A stretch of DNA of 5,070 bases from Candidatus Methanosuratincola petrocarbonis (ex Vanwonterghem et al. 2016) (GCA_001717015.1 MAGV01000025.1:1-5070), one strand, 5' to 3'; shown: positions 1-5,070, counted from the first letter of the stretch. Notes: generated by a model from the letters alone, not told the origin. Program-made: numbers and translations.

Positions 1-174
1 TCGGAGGGTGGAGGACCACAGGGTCTTTGCTCTGGGAGGAATCCACATTCGGCACCGAGACCCGTATTGCTGGAAACGGACCTCGTCCATGGCCCAGAGG
101 TCAACTCCTTCGGCCCTGGCCAGCAGGCGAAGTTTTTTTTTAAAGGTAGCCCGTGAGGCAGGTGAGAGCTTCAC
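1..174 (-). pseudogene. IS630-family transposase fragment (5'-truncated, frameshifted, runs off window)
   Basis: Read on the minus strand from about 174, the frame encodes a peptide containing WAMDEVRFQQYGSRCRMWIP (codons at about 99-40). I recognise this from memory as the first catalytic Asp region (DE.xFQQxGSRCRMWxPP) of the DDE transposase domain of one IS630 subgroup. The N-terminal helix-turn-helix part and the terminal inverted repeat are absent upstream, because csa1 lies there. Near 25-28 the frame breaks: the expected continuation (DPVVLHPP) is present at 25-2 but in the next frame, as though one base were missing in the short A-run. The rest lies beyond the left edge. A run of nine A (minus strand, complement of 133-141) precedes the conserved block. 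A GTG at 174-172 overlaps the csa1 TGA, so the remnant could be translated by coupling, probably without function. The family call is fairly sure; the inactive status is inferred. Confidence 0.75.
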
Positions 175-1106
175 CCCCCTCGACAGGTAACGGTGAACGG
201 ACAGTCAGGATAGCACTCCGGGGGAAGCCCGGGGTCTACCTCCTCGTAAATCATGCGCATGCGCTCGTCCCGCTCCTCGATGAACCATTGACGTAATTCG
301 TCATCGATAAGATGAAAATCCTTCCTGATGACCACCCGGTTTTCACGAAATTCGACGTAGATGACACAGCCCACGTTGACGGGGTACTCGTGCAAGGCTT
401 CCATCACCAAACCGTAACCGGTAGTGCCCAGACGGTGAAAATCACGTGGCTCGCCGAACTTAAGATCAAGCACCATGGGTTCGGAGAAGGTAAAGGCATC
501 GGCACTCAGGTTGTGGCTTAACCCCAAGAACGAGCCGTCCAGCTTCTGCTCCACCACCACCGGTATGGCGAGGGCAACCAGGGAATCTTCGCCGATATAC
601 GGCTGTTTGGCCAGGTATTCCTGGATCCTGGCGACAATGCGGGAAGATTCGAACTCCCAGATTAGCCGGGCCTTGCTGTGTGCTTCCTCCCACAGGTCAC
701 CTGCAAGCCTTTGGCGGTACCCCTGCATTACAGCTTCCAGGTCTGGTCGGCGTAGCTCCTCAATTATTTCCTGGTACCCCGCCACCCCCTTTTCGTAGAT
801 AAGACGCTTGGCCTTAACCAGAATCCGGACCAGTACCTCGTGGAACAGGGAGCCCAGCACCATGGCCCGGTTGGGAGGAGGCTTGACGTGCTGAACCCGT
901 CGCAGGTACAGGTCACGGCCCGTGGCGCAATATTTGGAGGTTATCTCGTACATGGCCAGGCGTATGTCGTACATAGGCTCCAAGGGCGGCCGGTTCCAGT
1001 TCCAACCCCGGAGATCCTCGGCGGTTTCCGCCTCCCGTGACTTGGGGATAAGGCCCTTGAGGAGCTTCTTGCGCTCCTCGTCGCTTAGAAAATACACCTC
1101 CCTCAC
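171..1106 (-). CDS. csa1: CRISPR-associated protein Csa1 (Cas4-family nuclease, type I-A-like adaptation protein)
   Basis: This 311-aa protein has the layout of Csa1, a Cas4-related iron-sulfur PD-(D/E)xK exonuclease. In archaea Csa1 works with Cas1, Cas2 and Cas4 to process prespacers; in Pyrococcus furiosus two Cas4 proteins handle the PAM end and the opposite end. Visible markers are RGWNWNRPP at 33-41, typical of Csa1; a first Cys at 60; GSLFH with His89; Asp203 (LSADAF); Asp214 and Lys216 (VLDLKFG), which fit the nuclease core; and a C-terminal cluster Cys298, Cys302 and Cys308, giving four Cys for a 4Fe-4S cluster. All expected catalytic and cluster residues are present, so it looks intact. 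The start is GTG, preceded by GGGGAGA, and overlaps the cas4 stop by 4 bp (GTGA), which implies translational coupling. The stop is followed at once by an IS630 remnant. A cas1 gene would normally be expected nearby and is not in the window. Confidence 0.9.
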   Translation of the reverse strand: MREVYFLSDEERKKLLKGLIPKSREAETAEDLRGWNWNRPPLEPMYDIRLAMYEITSKYCATGRDLYLRRVQHVKPPPNRAMVLGSLFHEVLVRILVKAKRLIYEKGVAGYQEIIEELRRPDLEAVMQGYRQRLAGDLWEEAHSKARLIWEFESSRIVARIQEYLAKQPYIGEDSLVALAIPVVVEQKLDGSFLGLSHNLSADAFTFSEPMVLDLKFGEPRDFHRLGTTGYGLVMEALHEYPVNVGCVIYVEFRENRVVIRKDFHLIDDELRQWFIEERDERMRMIYEEVDPGLPPECYPDCPFTVTCRGG

Positions 1107-1702
1107 CTCTCCCCGCAGAAACGCCGGTATTCACAGTCCCAGCAACGCGCCCGGGAGCGCGGGGCCATCGGCATGCGCTCCTCACAGATCATCCTCCGGA
1201 TGGCGCCCATCAGCCGCTTGAGGTGCAGGCGTGTGTTGGGGGTCATCTCCACTACCTGAATTCTCTTCCCGGGGGAAGCGTATATAAACCCAGCCCGAAC
1301 TTGAACCTGGTACTGCTCCTCCACCAGCACCGCGTAGGCCGCGAGTTGATACTTGTGGTTCAGGCCTGGCTCCCGGGTACTGTATTTAAACTCCACCGGG
1401 AAATAGCCCTTCGGAGTAACCAGCAACAGGTCGAGCACCCCAGTCAGCCCCAACCGGTCAGATTGGAGCCGGACGTGAAAGCGCCGCTCCCCTTCCTCCA
1501 GACCGTACTCCACCAGCTTGCGCCGTTTTTCCAGGCGGTCGAGTTCCAGGTGTTTCTCCTTGCCGTGCTCCATCTTGCGCGTGACCTTCTTCTCCACCGG
1601 AAGGACGTAATTGAAGTAGACCACCCTTGGGCAGTACATGAACTGCTTGATGTCGGAAACCCTGAGGGGGAGAAGCTCCCTGGATTCCTCTTGCAACACC
1701 AT
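1103..1702 (-). CDS. cas4: CRISPR-associated exonuclease Cas4
   Basis: This 199-aa protein is a standard-length Cas4: a cytoplasmic 4Fe-4S PD-(D/E)xK single-strand DNA exonuclease that trims prespacers and helps choose PAM-flanked spacers before Cas1-Cas2 integration. The sequence shows IKQFMYCPR (Cys24, the first cluster ligand), His51 in a GxxxH context, Asp91 (TGVLD), Glu104 and Lys106 (VEFKY), a YQLAAYA segment with Gln119 (the QxxxY region), and the C-terminal Cys187, Cys190 and Cys196. Every catalytic and cluster residue expected is there. The ATG at 1702 has AGGGGGG directly upstream, with short spacing to this ATG; the next codon is GTG, so the exact start may shift slightly. It lies 69 bp after the MNT gene and overlaps csa1 by 4 bp. 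No convincing promoter was found in the 69-bp gap, although two TTGAC(A/T) hexamers occur there without a matching -10. It is probably co-transcribed with csa1. Confidence 0.95.
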   Translation of the reverse strand: MVLQEESRELLPLRVSDIKQFMYCPRVVYFNYVLPVEKKVTRKMEHGKEKHLELDRLEKRRKLVEYGLEEGERRFHVRLQSDRLGLTGVLDLLLVTPKGYFPVEFKYSTREPGLNHKYQLAAYAVLVEEQYQVQVRAGFIYASPGKRIQVVEMTPNTRLHLKRLMGAIRRMICEERMPMAPRSRARCWDCEYRRFCGER

Positions 1703-1771
1703 GCCCCCCTGTCAAGTAAGGGGCTAAGACAAACCGAGTCAAGCGGGCCCCTTCCTGCCGTTTTGATCCCG

Positions 1772-2098
1772 CTACAAGAGAGCGCGCCCTTCCTTGAGGG
1801 CCTCACTTACTGTGCCGATCTCCGCGGCTTTGCGGGCGAATTCTTCCGGGGTGTAGCATAGCACCTCCAAACCTACATCAAGATCCCAGAATTCGAGCAC
1901 CACTGTTGCCCGCTCCGTCCAGCCCAGGGAACGAAAAGCCTCGGACACCAGGATCAAGTCATAGTCGCTGTCCACCAACTCGTCCCCACGAGCCCGCGAA
2001 CCAAAAATAATGGCCCTGTCGAGCGGAAAGCAGGCTTTTACTCTATTTAGAAATCGTTCTAGCCCTTCCCGGTCAATACCGAGGTGACCCATTGCCAT
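1772..2098 (-). CDS. MNT-type minimal nucleotidyltransferase (probable antitoxin of HEPN/MNT pair)
   Basis: This 108-aa protein is a minimal nucleotidyltransferase of the DNA polymerase beta fold. In studied HEPN/MNT modules the MNT protein is the antitoxin and silences the HEPN ribonuclease by adding AMP to it. The signature is clear: IIFGSRARGDE at 30-40 (the GSxxRG loop), then DSDYDLILV with Asp45 and Asp47 as the metal-binding pair, and a later acidic position, probably Glu78 (LEVLCYTPEEF) or Asp74. Length and order of motifs are normal for a stand-alone MNT. The ATG at 2098 has GGAG five bases upstream; a second ATG two codons on is possible. The gene overlaps the 3' end of the HEPN gene by 40 bp, so the two are coupled. 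The fold is seen in the sequence; the antitoxin role comes from characterised relatives. Confidence 0.9.
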   Translation of the reverse strand: MAMGHLGIDREGLERFLNRVKACFPLDRAIIFGSRARGDELVDSDYDLILVSEAFRSLGWTERATVVLEFWDLDVGLEVLCYTPEEFARKAAEIGTVSEALKEGRALL

Positions 2099-2454
2099 AT
2101 CCTCTCCGTTGCCTCGAGGAGCAATCGCGCCTTTCGCTCATCGTACATCTCTGCAGGAACCCCGTTGGCGGCATCCGGGTAGCGAGATACCGCATACTCC
2201 GGGTTGAGGAGGCGCACGTCACTTAGAACCGCCTCAGGGGCTCCCAACTCCCTGGCCAACTCGACAAGGTTATGCGTTTTAGGCGGCATAGAGCGCTTCC
2301 GCTCTATGAACGCCGCCTTCATACCCTTTTCGATGGCCTGGTGGCACGCAAAGGCCCCTATGTAATAGTGACCGTGCCCCAGCTCCCGCGCCACGGCAAG
2401 GTCGGCTTCGGCCTGTTTGAGCCAGCGCCTTGTTTCTTCTCTCACGTTCTCCAC
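2059..2454 (-). CDS. HEPN-domain protein (probable RNase toxin of HEPN/MNT pair)
   Basis: This 131-aa all-helical protein matches the stand-alone HEPN domain that pairs with MNT. Recognisable parts are RWLKQAEADLAVARE at 10-24, ACHQAIEKGMKAAFIER at 36-52, KTHNLVELAREL at 59-70, a SRYPDAANG segment at 90-98, and a long closing helix. HEPN toxins are metal-independent RNases using an R-x(4-6)-H motif; the best candidate here is Arg54-x6-His61 (RSMPPKTH), at the loose end of that spacing, so activity is not certain. GTG at 2454 is taken as the start, with AGGTAGG close upstream; GTG at 2445, with AGGTGG five bases upstream, is an equally plausible start and would remove three residues. It lies 145 bp after csx1 with no clear terminator or promoter between, and overlaps the MNT gene by 40 bp. 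It may serve as an addiction or abortive-infection module; that is inferred from the family and the setting. Confidence 0.88.
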   Translation of the reverse strand: MENVREETRRWLKQAEADLAVARELGHGHYYIGAFACHQAIEKGMKAAFIERKRSMPPKTHNLVELARELGAPEAVLSDVRLLNPEYAVSRYPDAANGVPAEMYDERKARLLLEATERIWQWVTSVLTGKG

Positions 2455-2599
2455 CTGCCTACCTGCACAGCTCCCTTAACTTAGAAATCGTTTTTGCTTA
2501 ATCATGCCTGTCATACCGCCATCCCCTGGGGCCGAACACCTAGCCCACCATCAGTTCTCAGGAGTGGCAAGAAGCCTTAAGGTTTTTTGTAGCAACGGG

Positions 2600-4318
2600 C
2601 TACGCCAATTCTATTATTTCTCCCAACAAGTAAGGGTTGGCCTGTTGCTCCTCAGGAGACCGCCGGTCAACGAGAGCAATCCTGCTGACTTCCCGGTCTA
2701 GCCCCTTAGCGCGCTCGTATATTTCTTGGGCAGCAAACTGCATCGCCGTCGTTCCGCCGGTCATGTTCACCACGATTTTCTCTGCTGTCAGCAACTGAGT
2801 AACTACATTTTCCACAAGCCCCTGGATTTCGTCAAACCCAGCAAAAGGATCGCGCATTTTTTGGAATACAACTTGCCCTTGCCATCCAGCAGCAACTGCT
2901 GCTTCGGAATACCGCTCTTCGGCGCCTGCAGAGGCAATCAATAGTAAGCAGTCCGGCTGTACGTGCTTTAGGGCAGAATATAAGGTTCCCCGTGATAGTC
3001 CTATTGGGCTGACGAGCAGAAGGCCGCCTGCCGCGGGTAAATCAATCTGCCACATCGATGGTTCGTGCAACCTCTCCTTAAGCTGCTCCCAACAGGATTT
3101 TATGGTTTCTAACTCATTGCCCGTTATGTAAGCGTTTTCCTCTTTCATCCCATAGTGCATTAATCTATTTCGGTGGCCGGCCAAATAATGCCAATGCTCA
3201 ACGAGCCTGTTCTGCTCATCATTCAACAACCCCGGGACATTCCTCTTGTGTTTTAGGTTTCGCAACTCCAGTAAGGCACCCAAGCGCCTCTCAACCTTGA
3301 GGCGTTGCTTATATTTTAGCCAATCTTTGCTTCCTTGGTAGAATAGCACTGCGGAAATAATCCATTCGCGCATAAGCCCGATAGCGAAGCTGACATAGCC
3401 CCGTTCTAGATAGATGTCAATGAGATTAGCCTGCCTTTCTAATTCCTGTAGGGTCAGGGGGTAGTCCCTTCTCTTGCAGGGTACACCACCTACAAAGGCG
3501 AGAGGCTCGACAAATTCTTTAAGAACTTGGAAAAGTTCTTCCGGTACCGGCACCTTAGTCTGTAAATGCTCGGGAACTGGTGTCTCCAAAATCCTCACTA
3601 ATTTACACGCGGCGCTTCCCAGCTCGATCGGCAAAGCCTGCGCAAATAGATTGGCTACTTCCATAATCTTTCGGCGTAGATTCTTAACTCCACCGTAGAG
3701 CCGGTAGTCTAGCTTCTCTAAGCCTTCAGGAGGTGACGCGAAGGGTGCTAGGCAGGCTGAGAGCAGGTGTGCTTGACCGGTTTCTTTAAAGATACGCGTA
3801 GCGTAAAACCACTCGATCATCTCCAAGACTGGATTAACGTCTACCACCGGTGCGACGTCATCTTGATCTCTAGCGTCCAACATCCCGTAATATATACCCT
3901 CGATTTGCACCCCGCGGAGGGCCTTGAGAAAAAGCGCGGCCGTAAAGAACAGGAACGGAACTGAACGAAAGCCGTGTGTTATGTCTAAAATCAACTTAGA
4001 CCCTGAAGGTATCTCTCGCAAAATGATCTGAAGAATCGCCCAAAGATCGTTTTCGCTCGTGCCGCTCGGTATAGGTATGTTTCGAGCTTCAACACCAACA
4101 GAAGGCTCAAGTTCCGGCCACGCATGGCGACTGGCATCTTCCGTGCATAACGCAACAATCTCGTTCGGCCTTTTGTCTTCCGGCAGCAACTTCATTAGTG
4201 CTACCGGCACGAGATTCGCGGTTTCCACGTGCTTAGCGAACCGGTATTTGGCTTGTTGCGGTCGCTTGCCTAATGCGGTAAGTAATATTCTTTTTGGGGG
4301 CAGCAGGTACAAGCTCAC
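2600..4318 (-). CDS. csx1: CARF-HEPN-CARF protein, Csx1/TM1812 (DxTHG) type III CRISPR ancillary RNase
   Basis: This 572-aa protein is a type III CRISPR ancillary effector. Family members bind cyclic oligoadenylate made by Cas10 through a CARF domain, which activates HEPN ribonuclease cleavage of RNA. Residues 10-175 form a DxTHG-type CARF: ILLTALGKRPQQAKYRF, then IPIPSGTSENDLW, LDITHGFRSVPFLF (Asp112, His115) and a YYGMLDAR strand. Residues about 285-415 form the HEPN domain with GHRNRLMHYG, in which Arg383-x4-His388 is the catalytic motif. Residues about 428-572 look like a second CARF: LLLVSPIGLSRGTLYSAL, PDCLLLIASA and VVNMTGGTTAMQFAA, the last being the NxTGGTxxM loop of Card1/Can-like CARF domains. 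Usual Csx1 proteins are roughly 400-480 aa with one CARF, so the extra domain explains the length. The GTG start is supported by AAGGGTGG seven bases upstream; the in-frame codon nine back is a TGA. It follows a small Cys/His ORF and precedes HEPN/MNT. No Cas10 is in the window. Confidence 0.88.
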   Translation of the reverse strand: MSLYLLPPKRILLTALGKRPQQAKYRFAKHVETANLVPVALMKLLPEDKRPNEIVALCTEDASRHAWPELEPSVGVEARNIPIPSGTSENDLWAILQIILREIPSGSKLILDITHGFRSVPFLFFTAALFLKALRGVQIEGIYYGMLDARDQDDVAPVVDVNPVLEMIEWFYATRIFKETGQAHLLSACLAPFASPPEGLEKLDYRLYGGVKNLRRKIMEVANLFAQALPIELGSAACKLVRILETPVPEHLQTKVPVPEELFQVLKEFVEPLAFVGGVPCKRRDYPLTLQELERQANLIDIYLERGYVSFAIGLMREWIISAVLFYQGSKDWLKYKQRLKVERRLGALLELRNLKHKRNVPGLLNDEQNRLVEHWHYLAGHRNRLMHYGMKEENAYITGNELETIKSCWEQLKERLHEPSMWQIDLPAAGGLLLVSPIGLSRGTLYSALKHVQPDCLLLIASAGAEERYSEAAVAAGWQGQVVFQKMRDPFAGFDEIQGLVENVVTQLLTAEKIVVNMTGGTTAMQFAAQEIYERAKGLDREVSRIALVDRRSPEEQQANPYLLGEIIELA

Positions 4319-4325
4319 CCTGGGA

Positions 4326-4333
4326 CCACCCTT
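4326..4333 (-). promoter_or_regulatory. Shine-Dalgarno site that fixes the csx1 GTG start
   Basis: The minus strand reads AAGGGTGG here, one mismatch from AAGGAGG(T)-type sites, with seven bases to the GTG at 4318. No other start codon in this frame lies between the TGA at 4345-4343 and this GTG. The nearby ATG at 4341 is in another frame and stops after eight codons. The site lies in the 24-base gap after the small ORF, which fits separate or re-initiated translation of csx1. Confidence 0.65.
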
Positions 4334-4342
4334 GTTGACATG

Positions 4343-4510
4343 TCACAACTCCTCCAATATTTGTTTTGGAAATGGTAATCTAATACCATGACAACCTACT
4401 TTTCTAAATAACTTCTCGTCTTTGGTGTACCGATGATCAGGCTGTCTGCAATGCCACTCTGCTTCAAAGAACCGTGCTTGCGCAGTTTCTCTGCAGACGG
4501 CACAGTGCAT
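4343..4510 (-). CDS. Small Cys/His-rich protein (55 aa), possible zinc-binding; unrecognised
   Basis: I do not recognise this small ORF. It starts with ATG at 4510 and ends with TGA at 4345-4343. The product begins MHCAVCRETAQARFFEAEWH and has Cys3, Cys6, Cys21 and Cys40 with His2, His20, His26 and His41, mostly as C-x2-C, HC and CH pairs, so a single zinc site is plausible. It ends in a helix-like PFPKQILEEL. TAAGG lies seven bases before the ATG (4518-4522), and a candidate promoter starts transcription about 50 bases upstream, making this the likely first gene of the csx1 transcript. It is in the same reading frame as csx1, separated by the TGA plus eight codons. It could be an independent protein, a leader peptide that couples translation, or the detached N-terminus of a longer csx1 product. 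The evidence is ordered signals and composition, not homology. Confidence 0.5.
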   Translation of the reverse strand: MHCAVCRETAQARFFEAEWHCRQPDHRYTKDEKLFRKVGCHGIRLPFPKQILEEL

Positions 4511-4569
4511 GGCACAACCTTAATTGCTAATTTACTGCAAGCTTTATAACCTTTTTTAGGTCTGCCTTT

Positions 4570-4599
4570 ATTCTATCATTACCGCACTTCCCGAGGCAA
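4570..4599 (-). promoter_or_regulatory. Candidate sigma-70-type promoter for the small ORF/csx1 transcript
   Basis: On the minus strand TTGCCT (4599-4594, four of six to TTGACA) is followed after 18 bases by TAGAAT (4575-4570, five of six to TATAAT), and the -10 has an extended TGn (TGATAGAAT). Transcription would start near 4562, giving a leader of about 50 bases before the small ORF. This is motif reading only; nearby AT-rich text makes a chance match possible. Confidence 0.4.
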
Positions 4600-4670
4600 A
4601 GCTCCATCCGGCTGACCAGGGAAAAGAATACTTGGCAACCTCTGAGCGGATAGTATGAGGCCATCGCCGC

Positions 4671-4693
4671 CTACATCACACTCGCGGATGTAG
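4671..4693. repeat. 7-bp inverted repeat with 9-base spacer
   Basis: CTACATC (4671-4677) and GATGTAG (4687-4693) are perfect inverted copies separated by nine bases. The element lies between the end of the 106-aa gene and the candidate csx1-side promoter, about 70 bases upstream of the -35. It lacks a following T-tract on either strand, so it is not a standard intrinsic terminator; an operator or weak hairpin is possible. A stem of this size can arise by chance. Confidence 0.3.
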
Positions 4694-4737
4694 TCAATTA
4701 TAACGCATGTGTCGAAACCGAATCTCGCTGGGTTTTT

Positions 4738-5058
4738 TCATGTGCTGACCGAACCGCGCAAAGTATTTGCAGCGAGAAACCACCCGACATATCCTAACAC
4801 CGCTTCACGCTCCTCAGCTCTCAATCTACTTAGTTCTCCTCGCTTCACACGCACCGTCTCCGCAATCCGTTGGGCAGACCGCTTGATAGCCGGGCGCATC
4901 GTAACATCACGAGAAACACATTCCCCCCACTGGATAGCCTGCTCCAGCCCATAGCGTTCAGCCATCTGCACCCAGCTCCTCCATTCATTTCGAGTAACCT
5001 CTGGCAGCTTGCGCGCGATCTGCTCTGCCAGTTGGATTTGCTCCTCGACGGTAGCCAT
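4738..5058 (-). CDS. Unrecognised small all-helical protein (106 aa)
   Basis: I cannot assign this protein. It starts with ATG at 5058, with GGGGG seven bases upstream, and has uniform coding character to the TGA at 4740-4738. The sequence is charged and predicted helical throughout: an N-terminal stretch VEEQIQLAEQIARKLPEV, a Trp-containing EWRSWVQMAERYGLEQAIQW at 25-44, a basic middle (PAIKRSAQRIAETVRVKRGE) and a more hydrophobic end with VLGYVGWFLAANTLRG. There is no signal peptide and no Cys cluster; the single Cys is at position 47. Size and helicity are reminiscent of type III small subunits (Cmr5/Csm2), and the Csx1 gene downstream makes that worth testing, but I see no diagnostic motif. 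The gene is separated from the small ORF by 227 bp with its own promoter signals, so it may end a preceding operon that lies beyond the right edge. Confidence 0.7.
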   Translation of the reverse strand: MATVEEQIQLAEQIARKLPEVTRNEWRSWVQMAERYGLEQAIQWGECVSRDVTMRPAIKRSAQRIAETVRVKRGELSRLRAEEREAVLGYVGWFLAANTLRGSVST

Positions 5059-5070
5059 CAGTATACCCCC

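Noticed and set aside
1703..1771. TTGACA and TTGACT hexamers upstream of cas4 as a promoter
   Set aside because: Neither has an acceptable -10 hexamer at 16-18 bases, so a dedicated cas4 promoter is not supported.
1223..1861. A 212-codon open frame on the plus strand
   Set aside because: It lies antisense to cas4 and part of the MNT gene, whose motifs are unmistakable. Its product is Leu/His/Gln-rich with no recognisable domain, as expected for a shadow of GC-rich coding sequence.
2047..2492. A 12-bp direct repeat, TTAGAAATCGTT, at 2047-2058 and 2481-2492, on either side of most of the HEPN gene
   Set aside because: An exact 12-base match somewhere in a 5-kb window is expected about once by chance, and the flanks do not match, so it is not good evidence for an insertion boundary.
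2589..2603. Hairpin GTAGC-aacgg-GCTAC at the end of csx1, beside a run of six T (plus strand)
   Set aside because: On the minus strand, where the genes are transcribed, the hairpin is followed by A, not T. On the plus strand the T-run precedes the hairpin. It does not fit an intrinsic terminator, and no gene on the plus strand needs one.
4444..4498. Inverted copies GTCTGCA (4444-4450) and TGCAGAC (4492-4498)
   Set aside because: They lie inside the small ORF, with a 41-base spacer and only 7 bp of pairing; no clear function and easily a chance match.
1..5070. A CRISPR array or leader
   Set aside because: No repeat of 20 or more bases recurs at regular spacing anywhere in the window on either strand, as far as reading by eye shows.

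Overview
All recognisable genes in this window lie on the minus strand, so they are transcribed from high to low coordinates. The content is a CRISPR-Cas accessory segment, not an ordinary chromosomal region. In transcription order it holds: an unrecognised 106-aa all-helical protein (5058-4738); a 227-bp gap with a short inverted repeat and a plausible sigma-70-type promoter; a 55-aa Cys/His-rich small ORF (4510-4343) not described before as far as I can tell; a 572-aa CARF-HEPN-CARF protein of the Csx1/TM1812 (DxTHG) group (4318-2600); a HEPN/MNT toxin-antitoxin pair (2454-2059 and 2098-1772); Cas4 (1702-1103); the second Cas4-family protein Csa1 (1106-171); and a frameshifted IS630-type transposase fragment running off the left edge (174-1). 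No CRISPR repeats, tRNA or rRNA were seen.

The likely host is a thermophilic or anaerobic Gram-positive bacterium of the Moorella/Ammonifex/Desulfotomaculum sort. This is inferred from the Cas4+Csa1 combination, Shine-Dalgarno sites with frequent GTG starts, a bacterial-type promoter and moderate-to-high GC. A genus cannot be fixed from the sequence. The csx1 part is visibly more AT-rich than the cas4/csa1 part (roughly 45% against 58% GC in single 60-base lines I counted), so the two parts may have different histories.

Functionally, the segment joins a type III ancillary effector to the spacer-selection end of an adaptation module. The effector should be a ribonuclease switched on by cyclic oligoadenylate. 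Cas4 and Csa1 are PD-(D/E)xK nucleases that trim prespacers and read PAMs. A HEPN/MNT pair sits between them and could act as an addiction or abortive module. Cas1, Cas2, Cas10 and the interference genes are not in the window. The transposase remnant starts immediately after csa1, which suggests that the downstream part of the locus was rearranged.

Most worth a second look are the double-CARF architecture, with a possible built-in ring nuclease or second sensor, and the small Cys/His ORF in front of it, which is in the same reading frame and separated only by one TGA and eight codons.
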